Position numbers and translations under genes: made by a program
Shown: positions 53,090 through 62,081 of the stretch, one piece after another
Position numbering within the stretch: the first letter of the stretch is position 1
Layout of the letters: the number at the start of each line of letters is the position of its first letter
The notes under the pieces: model-generated
The model's database searches: none
Told to the model about the DNA's origin: nothing
What the model saw: the letters and a program-made list of their open reading frames with translations, nothing else
Assembly: GCA_964584255.1 (NCBI GenBank)
Contig: CAZOZM010000009.1
Span: forward strand, 1 to 64,000
Reading direction: 5' to 3'
DNA from: UBA3775 sp964584255
GTDB lineage: Bacteria > Bacillota > Clostridia > Lachnospirales > Lachnospiraceae
Length of the DNA stretch: 64,000 bases

Positions 53090-55219
53090 ATGCAGAGTAT
53101 ATATTATAAAAATCTAAAAGCAAAAAAGCAAAAGGCGGTTGAGTGGTACACTCAGCCAAAAGGGTTCATAAAGGAAGCGGTATTCAGTGATGGTACTGCG
53201 GACTATAGGATTCCGCCTGAGCCGTCTGCTTTTGAAAAGGTTATAATTAAAATAAGAACGGCAAGGTGTGACGTTGACAGTGTTATGTTGGTTACGGATG
53301 CCGGAAGTTATCGTATGAGTGTTTCGGGGCAGGTTTCCGATGGTATGTTCGATATGTACCAGGCTGAAATTGTCCTCTCGGAGAAGCCGTTGGTTTATTT
53401 CTTCGAAATCAAATCGCATGGCCAGACGTATTTCTATACGAGACTTGGAATTGAAAGCAGCCCGAGCGACCATGCCCGCTTTGTAATTACTCCGGGCTTT
53501 AAGACTCCGGATTGGGCAAAGGGTGCGGTCTTTTATCAGATTTATGTGGATCGTTTTTATAATGGAGATCCGACAAATGACGTAATTTCAGATGAGTACT
53601 GTTACATTGGAGAACATGTTAAGCATGTTGATGCGTGGGAAAGAAATCCGCAGGTGATGGACGTAAGGGATTTCTATGGCGGCGATCTTCTCGGGATTTA
53701 TTATAAATTGGATTATCTTCAGAAGCTTGGGGTTGAAGTAATTTATCTGAATCCGATTTTTACTTCACCTTCAAATCATAAATATGACGCGCAGGATTAC
53801 GATTGTATTGACCCGCATTACGGTGTAATCAGCAGGCGGAGAGGAAAACCGCTCGAACCGTGGGATAATGATAATGCAAATGCATCTTCATATATTGATG
53901 CGGTAACAAACCCGGAAAATATTGAACTGAGTAACCGCTTGTTTATCAGGTTGGTTGAGGAAATACACAAAAGAGGTATGAAAATTATTCTTGACGGTGT
54001 ATTTAATCACTGTGGTTCTTTTAACAAGTGGATAGACAGAGAGCATATATATGAGGGCTGCGAAAACATTCCTGACGGAGCGTATGTAAGTAAAGACAGT
54101 CCGTATGTCAGGTATTTTGATTTCAAAGAGGACAAGTGGCCTTATAATGGAAGCTATGACGGATGGTGGGGACATGACACCCTGCCGAAACTTAATTACG
54201 AGGCTTCTCCGGAACTTTACGACTACATTATGAGTATTGGGCGTAAGTGGGTTTCTCCACCGTACAATTGTGACGGCTGGAGACTTGATGTGGCGGCAGA
54301 CCTCGGACACAGTCAGGAATTTAATCATAAGTTCTGGGCAGATTTCCGAAAAAATGTAAAGGCAGCCAATCCAAATGCAATTATTCTTGCGGAGCATTAT
54401 GGTGATCCTTATGACTGGCTTAAGGGTGATCAATGGGATACGACCATGAATTATGATGCTTTTATGGAGCCGTTGACGTGGTTCTTTACCGGAATGGAGA
54501 AGCATAGTGATTCCTTCAAGCCGGAGATGCTTAACAATTCATCGGCAATGAAATCCAGTCTGCTTCACAATATGTGCCGCTATCAGACCTGTTCTCTTCA
54601 GGTTTCGATGAATGAACTCTCGAACCATGATCATTCGCGATTCCTTACCAGAACAAATCATATTGCCGGAAGACTTGGAAGTTGTGGGGCAGAGGCGGCT
54701 TCAAAGAATGTTAACAAGGCAGTTTTAAGGGAAGCGGTTGTTTTCCAGATGACGTGGCCGGGAGCACCAACGATTTACTACGGTGATGAGGCCGGAATGT
54801 GCGGATGGACAGATCCGGACAACAGAAGAACCTATCCTTGGGGACGCGAGGATAAGGAACTTATCGAATTTCATCGTGAAATTATCAACATACACAAGTC
54901 ATATGATGCATTAAAAAAGGGAAGTCTTAATATTCTTACATCGGAGTATGGTGTTTTTTCATATGGACGAAGCTATGGAGATGAAAAATTTATCATAGCT
55001 TTCAATAACCTTCCTAATGTTTCAAAAATCGATATTCCGGTGTGGCAGATGGGAATAACGAATGATTGTCTGTTGGTAAGTCTGATAAAGACGAATGATT
55101 CCGGCTTTGAAATGGATGCAGGAATGTATGGTAACGAAAAGGGATATATCACCCTTAATATGCCGCCACACAGTGCAATCGTTTTAAAAAACATTCCATC
55201 AGATATGATGAGGGTTTGA
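53090..55219 (+). CDS. GH13 alpha-glycosidase (neopullulanase/cyclomaltodextrinase-like)
   Basis: This 709-aa enzyme has an N-terminal beta-sandwich (~1-140, CBM34-like) before the catalytic barrel, as in GH13 subfamily 20 enzymes that hydrolyse pullulan, cyclodextrins and maltodextrins. The barrel begins KGAVFYQIYVDRFYNGD; region I DGVFNHCG, region II GWRLDVAAD with nucleophile D400, region III ILAEHYGD with acid/base E435 and region IV SNHDHSR with D514 are intact. There is no signal peptide, so it acts in the cytoplasm. ATG 53090 follows AAAAGGA; GTG 53042 has no ribosome binding site. nth follows 10 bp later. Confidence 0.93.
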   Translation: MQSIYYKNLKAKKQKAVEWYTQPKGFIKEAVFSDGTADYRIPPEPSAFEKVIIKIRTARCDVDSVMLVTDAGSYRMSVSGQVSDGMFDMYQAEIVLSEKPLVYFFEIKSHGQTYFYTRLGIESSPSDHARFVITPGFKTPDWAKGAVFYQIYVDRFYNGDPTNDVISDEYCYIGEHVKHVDAWERNPQVMDVRDFYGGDLLGIYYKLDYLQKLGVEVIYLNPIFTSPSNHKYDAQDYDCIDPHYGVISRRRGKPLEPWDNDNANASSYIDAVTNPENIELSNRLFIRLVEEIHKRGMKIILDGVFNHCGSFNKWIDREHIYEGCENIPDGAYVSKDSPYVRYFDFKEDKWPYNGSYDGWWGHDTLPKLNYEASPELYDYIMSIGRKWVSPPYNCDGWRLDVAADLGHSQEFNHKFWADFRKNVKAANPNAIILAEHYGDPYDWLKGDQWDTTMNYDAFMEPLTWFFTGMEKHSDSFKPEMLNNSSAMKSSLLHNMCRYQTCSLQVSMNELSNHDHSRFLTRTNHIAGRLGSCGAEAASKNVNKAVLREAVVFQMTWPGAPTIYYGDEAGMCGWTDPDNRRTYPWGREDKELIEFHREIINIHKSYDALKKGSLNILTSEYGVFSYGRSYGDEKFIIAFNNLPNVSKIDIPVWQMGITNDCLLVSLIKTNDSGFEMDAGMYGNEKGYITLNMPPHSAIVLKNIPSDMMRV

Positions 55220-55229
55220 TTGCAGGTGG

Positions 55230-55862
55230 ATGACGATGGACGACAGAATTGAGAAGATTCTTGAGAGGCTTGATGAGTATTACGGAACGGATGTCATATG
55301 TTATCTGGAGCATGAAAATGCATGGCAGCTGCTGATTGCCACGATGCTTTCGGCACAATGCACGGATGCGAGGGTAAACATTGTTACCCGTGAATTGTTT
55401 AAGAAGTACGGAACTTTGGAAGATTTTGCCGCGGCAGATGCCGGAGAATTGGAACGGGATATTCATTCCACCGGATTTTACCGCAATAAGGCGAAAAATA
55501 TTATAGGGACGGCAAAGATACTTACAGAAGAATATGGTGGCGAAGTGCCATCGGACATAAATCTTCTGACGGGGTTGCCGGGCGTGGGAAGAAAGACGGC
55601 AAATGTTATACGCGGAAATATTTATCACATAGACAGTATTGTGGTAGACACTCATGTGGGAAGAATTTCCCGGAAACTTGGGATTACGTCAGAAACGGAT
55701 CCGGTTAAAGTTGAGATGGAGCTTTATGAAAAGCTTCCGCAGGACCATTGGACTCTGTGGAACATGCAGCTTATTACTCACGGAAGACAGATTTGTACTG
55801 CGCGTAAGCCGGATTGTGAAAAATGTTTTCTGAGGGATTTATGTCCTTCGGCAGGCAAATAG
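55230..55862 (+). CDS. nth: Endonuclease III
   Basis: Nth removes oxidised pyrimidines and cuts abasic sites in base excision repair. The 210-aa protein has the HhH-GPD fold with catalytic K122 in LPGVGRKTANVI and D140 in VVDTHVGRISRKLG. The C-terminal [4Fe-4S] cluster motif C-x6-C-x2-C-x5-C is seen in CTARKPDCEKCFLRDLC. ATG 55230 lies 10 bp after the glycosidase stop, with CAGGTGG upstream, so it is probably co-transcribed with it. Confidence 0.97.
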   Translation: MTMDDRIEKILERLDEYYGTDVICYLEHENAWQLLIATMLSAQCTDARVNIVTRELFKKYGTLEDFAAADAGELERDIHSTGFYRNKAKNIIGTAKILTEEYGGEVPSDINLLTGLPGVGRKTANVIRGNIYHIDSIVVDTHVGRISRKLGITSETDPVKVEMELYEKLPQDHWTLWNMQLITHGRQICTARKPDCEKCFLRDLCPSAGK

Positions 55863-55890
55863 TAAATCATTTTATAAGGAGGAAAGGAAA

Positions 55891-55995
55891 ATGAATTTCT
55901 TTAACAAAAAGAACCAGAGAAAGATTGTTGCGGCAATTGCAATTCTTTGTGTAATTCTTATGGTTGTACCTTTATTGTCTTCATTTATTCAGTAG
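55891..55995 (+). CDS. 34-aa single-TM membrane peptide
   Basis: An excellent AAGGAGGAAAGG precedes ATG 55891. The product has a basic start (NFFNKKNQRK), a TM (KIVAAIAILCVILMVVPLLS) and ends SSFIQ. It ends 9 bp before the ABC ATPase gene. Basic start plus single TM suggests N-in topology. Many Firmicutes have similar small membrane peptides upstream of unrelated genes, but I do not recognise a named family. Confidence 0.75.
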   Translation: MNFFNKKNQRKIVAAIAILCVILMVVPLLSSFIQ

Positions 55996-56004
55996 GATCA
56001 GGTT

Positions 56005-56676
56005 ATGCTTGAAGTAAGGAATGTATATAAAAAGTACGGTAAAAAAGAGGTCCTAAAGGGCATAAATTTCAGTGCGGAAAAAGGAGAGTGTGTTGCCGTG
56101 GCCGGTTTGAACGGCTGCGGAAAATCAACACTTCTTTCCATACTGTGCGGCACTTTGAAGTGTGACAGGGGAGAGTTTCTGGTTAAGGGAGTTGATATTT
56201 TGAAAAACCCTTCTAAAAGGAAAGGTCTGATTGGATATGTTCCTCAGGAAAACCCTCTTATCGGGGAACTTAGTGTAAGAGACAATCTTAGACTCTGGTA
56301 TTGTGACAGTCATCTTGATATGGAAGAGGAGCTTAAAAGCGGTACTCTTAAAATGCTTGGGATCGATGAGTTCACGGACGTTACCGTAAATAAGCTTTCG
56401 GGCGGAATGAAAAAAAGGGTAAGCATAGGCTGTGCTGTGGCATATGATCCACCGGTTCTGATTCTTGACGAGCCGTCTGCCGCACTCGATTTGGCATGCA
56501 AGGAAAATATCAGGGCGTATCTGTCAGGGCATCTTAAAAGGGACGGAATCGTAATCATTACGACACATGATGAGGCAGAGCTTTCAATCTGTTCCAGACT
56601 GCTCGTGATGAAAGACGGAACGATGCATGAAGAGAGCAATGAACTCAGGGGACTTGAGCTTCTTAAGCATCTTTGA
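56005..56676 (+). CDS. ABC transporter ATPase (ABC-2 exporter type)
   Basis: This 223-aa ATPase has Walker A GLNGCGKSTL, signature KLSGGMKKRVSI and Walker B VLILDEPSAALDL, with the H-loop TTHDEAE. The GGMKKR signature and short length are typical of ABC-2/CcmA-type exporters. ATG 56005 comes 9 bp after the 34-aa peptide gene. It is followed by a membrane-anchored protein and two ABC-2 permeases, so the set should form one exporter or membrane-remodelling ABC system. Confidence 0.93.
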   Translation: MLEVRNVYKKYGKKEVLKGINFSAEKGECVAVAGLNGCGKSTLLSILCGTLKCDRGEFLVKGVDILKNPSKRKGLIGYVPQENPLIGELSVRDNLRLWYCDSHLDMEEELKSGTLKMLGIDEFTDVTVNKLSGGMKKRVSIGCAVAYDPPVLILDEPSAALDLACKENIRAYLSGHLKRDGIVIITTHDEAELSICSRLLVMKDGTMHEESNELRGLELLKHL

Positions 56677-56690
56677 TGCGGAGGGTATTC

Positions 56691-58094
56691 ATGAAGGAAA
56701 AGTTTGAGTACGAAATTAAGGATTTTAAACCTTTTATCAGAAAAGTGCCGATGAGCAGAAAAAAAGCCGTCGCAATTATTTTGATGGCGGTTTTTATTAT
56801 GGTGGTGATTGTGACAGCTGTAATCAGGCAGTTTTTTTACAGGGAAAAGCTGTCTCCCGAGGAAGCGGCTCACAGGGCACTTGCCAATGCATATGAAAAT
56901 GTTATCGGTGGAAAAAACAGATATTCAGAGGCTTTGGGTCTGGAGGAAATGTCCGGAGGAGATGAAAAGCGATTCGCTTCCACGGAAGGTTATTTAAAAC
57001 TCAGGGAACTCGGCGATTTCGGGATGGGAGTGGAGGAATTTCTCAGCGGAATCAATATAAACGTTGATGCGGTTTTTGACGGCAGGGAGAACCGGTCGGA
57101 GGGAAATCTTACTCTTGGATGGACACTTTTTACGGTTAATCTGCTTGATTTTGTATCTGCGGATGAAAAGGTGTTTTTTTCTTCTCCGGAATTTCTGGAA
57201 GAGACACTTTTTGTGGATATGTCGGATTTGTTTATTGCAGATACTCCGATAAATGAGCTTTATCGAAGCTATACCGGCGAGGAGATGCAGAGCTCGGAAT
57301 ATGAATCTTATACGTTAAGAGAGCTTTTCGGAATGGTTGGATTCGAGGCGGAATACAGAGAACTTGATGACGGAAAGAACATAAAGGCGTCATTTGGAGA
57401 GGTAAAATGTTTCGGATACGGGATAACTCTGACGAATGAGCTGTTCAGCAGTCCGGTGGAAGTAATTCTTTGTGCGGATAAGGATTACAATCTTCTGGAA
57501 CTTACGGCGGATTATAAGTTGACGGACGAGGAAGGAACGGAAACCGGAATCAGTCTGAAAATCAGCTTTCATGAGGGAGAGTCACTCTATGATGATGTTG
57601 ACGGAAGCCTCAGACTTTATGCCGGGGATGACGAGATTAAGGGGAGGTTTAAGGCGAGTACAACGGAGTCGGAGGATTCAATTGTAACAGATTTTTCGGG
57701 AGAGCTTCATGTTGCAGGGATTAATCTGAGTGCAGATGTAAACTTTGGTCTGGATAAGCCGACCGGCGAACTGTTCCTTGAGTCGACAATGACGGATGAA
57801 GTTTCGGTGCTTGAGATTAGTACCGGTGGGAAAGCTTTATATGACGGAGAAAACAATAAGCTTACGCTGTCGCTTAACGGATTTACGGTTGAGTATGATA
57901 AAAAGCTTATTTTTACGGTTAATGCAAAGCTTGCTCTTGGATTTACGGAAGAGATGCCGGATATTGTGGTTCCGGGAGAGGATGAAAAGCTCACGAATGT
58001 CTTTGACATGACCGAAGAGCAGGAAAACAGGATTATTGAACAGATTATGGAGAAGGCGGAGTATTATAAGAATCTTCTCGGACAACTTATGTAA
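56691..58094 (+). CDS. Membrane-anchored extracytoplasmic protein of unknown function
   Basis: This 467-aa protein has a cytoplasmic start, one TM at residues ~25-45 (AVAIILMAVFIMVVIVTAVI) and a long acidic extracytoplasmic domain of alternating strands (GELHVAGINLSADVNFGL, KLTLSLNGFTVEYDKKL), reminiscent of LolA/LppX-type beta cups, though no motif proves it. ATG 56691 has GGAGGG five bases upstream. Between an ATPase and two permeases, it is a candidate substrate-handling or accessory subunit. Confidence 0.75.
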   Translation: MKEKFEYEIKDFKPFIRKVPMSRKKAVAIILMAVFIMVVIVTAVIRQFFYREKLSPEEAAHRALANAYENVIGGKNRYSEALGLEEMSGGDEKRFASTEGYLKLRELGDFGMGVEEFLSGININVDAVFDGRENRSEGNLTLGWTLFTVNLLDFVSADEKVFFSSPEFLEETLFVDMSDLFIADTPINELYRSYTGEEMQSSEYESYTLRELFGMVGFEAEYRELDDGKNIKASFGEVKCFGYGITLTNELFSSPVEVILCADKDYNLLELTADYKLTDEEGTETGISLKISFHEGESLYDDVDGSLRLYAGDDEIKGRFKASTTESEDSIVTDFSGELHVAGINLSADVNFGLDKPTGELFLESTMTDEVSVLEISTGGKALYDGENNKLTLSLNGFTVEYDKKLIFTVNAKLALGFTEEMPDIVVPGEDEKLTNVFDMTEEQENRIIEQIMEKAEYYKNLLGQLM

Positions 58095-58112
58095 CAGAAA
58101 AGGGACAAAAAT

Positions 58113-59354
58113 ATGTATCAGTCACTCATGTTGCTGAGACTGGAAATAAAAAGGGCAATGAAGAGTCTTCCGCAATTGATAGCGGGTGCGCTTGTTATTT
58201 TTGCAATTATGGGACTTATCATTGTTTTTACGGTGATTTCCGAAAATGAGGGAACGGTTACAAGAAAAATGAGTGTTGATTTGGCAGCAAATAACAACAC
58301 GATAATTGAAACCGTAGGTATGGACGTACTTTCTAACATGGAAATTGCAGAAAATAACCTGAACATTTCAATGGTGGAAAGTGAAGATGAGGGAATAAAG
58401 CGTTTTGAAAATGGTGAAACGGACGCACTTATAATATTCCCGGACAACTATATTGCGTCGGTTGACAGAGGTGAGAATCTTCCGGCGAAGGTTTATCTGA
58501 GGAATTCGGGTTATTCCTTTACGGTTTCCCTGATTGCAAAGCTCTGTGGTGTGGCAGGGGATCTTCTTGCGGCAGCGGAATCATCAAGTTATGCGGCAGG
58601 GGATTTGTGCAATGAATTTGAGATAAGGCAGTATAAATCCGAAATCCTGGAGGATGTAGATGTTATAAATGCGAGGATGATTCTTTCAAGGGAAGATAAT
58701 TTCAGTAAGCTTACCATTTATGGTGAGAACAATGTTCCGATTGCAATGGAATATGCGTGCGCGGTCCTGGTGATGATTACTCTGCTTTGGGGTATTTCAT
58801 GCGGAACCATGATAAAAAGCGATTCGCCGGTTCTGGTTAAGAAACTTGAAGCAAATCTTTTGCCTTTGTCGAAGCAGATTTTCTTCAAGCTTGTTGCTTT
58901 AATATGCCTTATGGGAACAATGTTTCTGATTTTATGTGTGGCTGTTATTGCGGCATTTTTATTAAAGCCTGATGTGTTTGAAATGATAGGGATAACGGAC
59001 GTGTGGCAGATTGTAATGCTCATTCCGATGTCAATACCGACTGTAATATGTGCATCGGCAATTGTGCTTTTTGCTTTTACGGCTGCTTCAAATCAGATTG
59101 GAGGAATCCTTTTACTTTCGCTTGGGACGGTTGCGATGGGATATGCTTCAGGATGTCTCATGCCGGCAGTTTACCTTCCTATGACAATAAGAAATTCATT
59201 CGGGTTGTGGCCGACTTATTATATGAAGCAGCAGGCAATAAATGCAATATCCGGCAAGCCGGATTTTGCCTGTATGATGATGATAATGCTGTTTGCGGTT
59301 GCTTTTTATGCTGCTTCGGCAGCATTGATGAAGTACAGATACAGGAGGATGTAA
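58113..59354 (+). CDS. ABC-2 type permease
   Basis: This 413-aa permease has one N-terminal TM (~20-42), an extracytoplasmic domain of ~160 residues with an ABC-2 pattern (VESEDEGIKRFENGETDALI, a short domain that precedes the helices) and a C-terminal block of about five TMs (~215-405). This is the ABC2_membrane_3 topology. It starts 18 bp after the preceding gene and its TAA overlaps the start of the next permease by one base, so the two permeases are translationally coupled. Confidence 0.88.
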   Translation: MYQSLMLLRLEIKRAMKSLPQLIAGALVIFAIMGLIIVFTVISENEGTVTRKMSVDLAANNNTIIETVGMDVLSNMEIAENNLNISMVESEDEGIKRFENGETDALIIFPDNYIASVDRGENLPAKVYLRNSGYSFTVSLIAKLCGVAGDLLAAAESSSYAAGDLCNEFEIRQYKSEILEDVDVINARMILSREDNFSKLTIYGENNVPIAMEYACAVLVMITLLWGISCGTMIKSDSPVLVKKLEANLLPLSKQIFFKLVALICLMGTMFLILCVAVIAAFLLKPDVFEMIGITDVWQIVMLIPMSIPTVICASAIVLFAFTAASNQIGGILLLSLGTVAMGYASGCLMPAVYLPMTIRNSFGLWPTYYMKQQAINAISGKPDFACMMMIMLFAVAFYAASAALMKYRYRRM

Positions 59355-60508
59355 TGAAGAGAACACTGACTTTTTTTCTCCTGTTTATCAAGAGGCTGTG
59401 CAGGAAGCCTTCTTTTGTTCTGATTCTTCTTCTGATGCCGGTAATGGTAATTGCCATGAGGTTTATAATTGAGGAAGATGATGAAACGGTGAGGGTTGCC
59501 GTATTGTGTGAAGACGGAAATGAAAAAATGGATGTCGTGATGGACAAACTTACCGGCAATTCCGAGCTTATAAAATTCTATGAGTCTGACTCGCTGATGG
59601 AACTCAGAGCGGATGTGCTTACAAATGATGCCGAATGCGGAGTCGTTTTTACGGACGGCGTATGGGATGCACTTGTGGAAGAGGATGCGGACGAAAAAAT
59701 AGTAATATATCAGAGTTCAAAGTCTTCATATACGGACTATATTCTTGAAATGGTTTATTCGGCCGTTTTTTCGGAGCTTGCACAGTACAGGCTTGAAAGG
59801 TATCTGGATAAATATCCGCTGCAGTCATATATGACGGAAGAGGAGAGAAATGAGTATATTGAGGCACGCTACGATGAGTATATGAAAGAAGGCGGAACTT
59901 TCGAGATATACTTCACGGATGCGGGCATGGAATCGGGAAATGATGTGTCATCGGTGGCAGGAGACAACAGTTATCTCTTTAAGCCGGTAAGAGGAATTCT
60001 GGCAGTTATTATGATGGCGGCTTCCCTGGCCGGGGCTGTTTTCAGAACGATTGATGAGAAGGACGGAGTATATAAGACACTTTCATACAGGGAAAAACCT
60101 TATATAAATATTGTTACGGTTTTCATTCCTACAGTGCTTGCGTGTATTATGGCACTGGTATGTATTTTTGTTGCAGGTGTAAACAAAGGTACGGTTTCTG
60201 AAATAGGCAGAATGGTTATGTATTGTCTGCTTCTTACGGGATTTTCAAATTTTTTGAGGTGCATTGTAAGGAGTGAGGCAATGTTATGTTCGCTTCTTAC
60301 CATGCTTACGGTGGCAAGCGTGGTCGGATGTGATATAGTAATAAATCTTGCGGCGTTGGTAAAGGGAATCAGTGCGATCAGGTGGTTTCTGCCGGCAGGA
60401 TATTATATGGAAAAGATGAACAGTGCCGGAGGAGTAATCATTACGGCAGCGGTAACGTTGGTTTTGATTGCTGCGGGACTGGTTACGGACAGAAGGAAGG
60501 CTTTATGA
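59354..60508 (+). CDS. ABC-2 type permease, second subunit
   Basis: This 384-aa permease has the same plan as its neighbour: TM at ~15-35 (VLILLLMPVMVIAMRFI), an extracytoplasmic domain (~40-215; the DAECGVVFTDGVWDAL pattern) and five or more C-terminal TMs (~225-380). ATG 59354 follows AGGAGG within the upstream gene and overlaps its stop (TAATG). The frame is open further upstream to 59003 but that part is the other permease read in another frame. Its stop overlaps the AIR-synthase-like gene (ATGA). Confidence 0.9.
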   Translation: MKRTLTFFLLFIKRLCRKPSFVLILLLMPVMVIAMRFIIEEDDETVRVAVLCEDGNEKMDVVMDKLTGNSELIKFYESDSLMELRADVLTNDAECGVVFTDGVWDALVEEDADEKIVIYQSSKSSYTDYILEMVYSAVFSELAQYRLERYLDKYPLQSYMTEEERNEYIEARYDEYMKEGGTFEIYFTDAGMESGNDVSSVAGDNSYLFKPVRGILAVIMMAASLAGAVFRTIDEKDGVYKTLSYREKPYINIVTVFIPTVLACIMALVCIFVAGVNKGTVSEIGRMVMYCLLLTGFSNFLRCIVRSEAMLCSLLTMLTVASVVGCDIVINLAALVKGISAIRWFLPAGYYMEKMNSAGGVIITAAVTLVLIAAGLVTDRRKAL

Positions 60509-61533
60509 AAATCGGAAGAGTTTCATCATCGGAATATGACAGAACGGTTATTAAATACACAGGGGAAAAGTACCTGTCGAGACCCTTTTCGGGAAAGCGG
60601 GAGGGCCTTTCGGTTGCTGAACATGTTAAAATTGCGGGAGAAAGGCTCAAAAAGAGGAAGATTTTCCAGGAGAGCATGGCGGTTACATGCAGTAAAAGCG
60701 GGATAATGGCAGCGGAGCGGGCAGTGATGTCTGCTGCGTGTGCAGGTGTAAAAGCAAGTCAGGCCGCAGTTTTTGTTCAGGTACCGGCGGATATGAGCGA
60801 GAGAGAAATCCGTGGTTTGATTCGTGGAGCAGTGGAAAGTCTTGAGGGCAGGGAAATCCTGATTTCAGATATTTCGGTATCCCGTGAGAACATGGAAAGA
60901 GCTGTGATTAATGTGTCGGTAAGCGGAGAAAATGTTTTACCGGTGCTTTATGGGAATGCGGACGATGACGGGGTAAGCGTTGAAGAGCCCGTAAAAGAAA
61001 AGAAGTTTTCAGTGGTTATGCTCGGTGCGGCTGCGACAGAAGGTGCCGTGGTTTTAAGGGAAGTTTTTTCAGAGAGGCTTGAAGGTATTTATTCAAAGCA
61101 GTTTCTTGATGACGGCACTCTTATGGAAGAAATCAAAGCAGGTGCAGGGTTCTGTACGGACGGAGTCGTGGCTGAATATATGGTTCCGGTTAAGGACGGA
61201 GGGGTTTTCGGCGCACTTTGGGAGCTGGGTGAACAACTTCATCTGGGGATGAGGATTGATGTAAAAAAGATTATTATTTCGCCTCTGACGGTTGAAATAT
61301 GCGAGACTCTTGACATATCGCCTTATACAATGATGGGCGGAGGTGCGGCACTTGCGGTAGTGAGCGATACGGAGGGATATCTGAATCGCTGTGAGAAATC
61401 AGGGATAAGAGCTTCTGTAATCGGAGAATTATTCCGTGGAAATGACCGTCTGATTGTAAATGAGGATGAAGAAAGATATGTTGAGCCGTTTAGGGAAGAC
61501 GGGCTTATGGCTTATTTGAAAGGGATAAAGTAA
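60505..61533 (+). CDS. AIR synthase-related protein (PurM/HypE-like)
   Basis: This 342-aa protein resembles the AIR-synthase/HypE/SelD superfamily in its C-terminal half: MLGAAATEGAVVLREVF, KDGGVFGALWELGEQLHLGM, VEICETLDISPYTMMGGGAAL and the closing RLIVNEDEERYVEP. These fit the carboxy domain of HypE-type ATP-binding proteins. The N-terminal half is more divergent (VPADMSEREIRGLIRGAVES). It starts inside the stop of the permease gene (ATGA) with AAGGAAGG upstream, so it is coupled to the ABC cassette. trmL follows 1 bp later. Role unknown; it may process a thiol- or nucleotide-type substrate. Confidence 0.75.
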   Translation: MKIGRVSSSEYDRTVIKYTGEKYLSRPFSGKREGLSVAEHVKIAGERLKKRKIFQESMAVTCSKSGIMAAERAVMSAACAGVKASQAAVFVQVPADMSEREIRGLIRGAVESLEGREILISDISVSRENMERAVINVSVSGENVLPVLYGNADDDGVSVEEPVKEKKFSVVMLGAAATEGAVVLREVFSERLEGIYSKQFLDDGTLMEEIKAGAGFCTDGVVAEYMVPVKDGGVFGALWELGEQLHLGMRIDVKKIIISPLTVEICETLDISPYTMMGGGAALAVVSDTEGYLNRCEKSGIRASVIGELFRGNDRLIVNEDEERYVEPFREDGLMAYLKGIK

Positions 61534-61534
61534 T

Positions 61535-62035
61535 ATGGCTGTAAATATAGTTTTACATGAGCCGGAGATTCCGGCAAATACGGGAAATATAGGGAGAACC
61601 TGTGTAGCTTCGGGCTGTTCACTTCATTTGATTAAACCGTTGGGATTTGATATCAGTGAGAAGGCGGTCAGACGTGCGGGACTTGATTATTGGCAGTATC
61701 TTGATCTGCATATTTATGAAAACTATGAGGAGTTTTTGGAGAAAAATCCTGGGGCACTCATATTTTATGCAACCACAAAGGCGGAAAAATGTCATACGCA
61801 GGTTGAGTATCCGGACGGTTGTTTCGTTATGTTCGGAAAGGAGAGTGCGGGGATTCCCGAGGAGATTCTTGCCGATAAGAAAGAAAACTGCGTAAGGATT
61901 CCGATGGTTGGAGACATGAGGTCTCTAAACCTTTCCAATTCAGCCGCAATTATTGTCTATGAGGCATTGAGACAGCAGGATTTTTGCGGAATGAGAATGA
62001 AGGGAGAACTTCACAGACTTAAGTGGAGTGAGTAG
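61535..62035 (+). CDS. trmL: tRNA (cytidine/uridine-2'-O-)-methyltransferase TrmL
   Basis: TrmL methylates the wobble base ribose of tRNA-Leu. The 166-aa SPOUT protein shows NIVLHEPEIPANTGNIGRTC, GCSLHLIKPLGFDISEKAVR, FVMFGKESAGIPEEIL and the knot segment VRIPMVGDMRSLNLSNSAAI. The length equals that of the family. It begins 1 bp after the upstream gene and is followed after 46 bp by mutS2. Confidence 0.95.
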   Translation: MAVNIVLHEPEIPANTGNIGRTCVASGCSLHLIKPLGFDISEKAVRRAGLDYWQYLDLHIYENYEEFLEKNPGALIFYATTKAEKCHTQVEYPDGCFVMFGKESAGIPEEILADKKENCVRIPMVGDMRSLNLSNSAAIIVYEALRQQDFCGMRMKGELHRLKWSE

Positions 62036-62081
62036 CGGAACGAAAGAGACATGATTTAGACTAGGGGTGAGGTGTTGATTT

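Noticed and set aside
59003..59353. Long N-terminal extension of the second ABC-2 permease
   Set aside because: This stretch is the upstream permease gene read in another frame; ATG 59354 has AGGAGG and gives the normal TM start.
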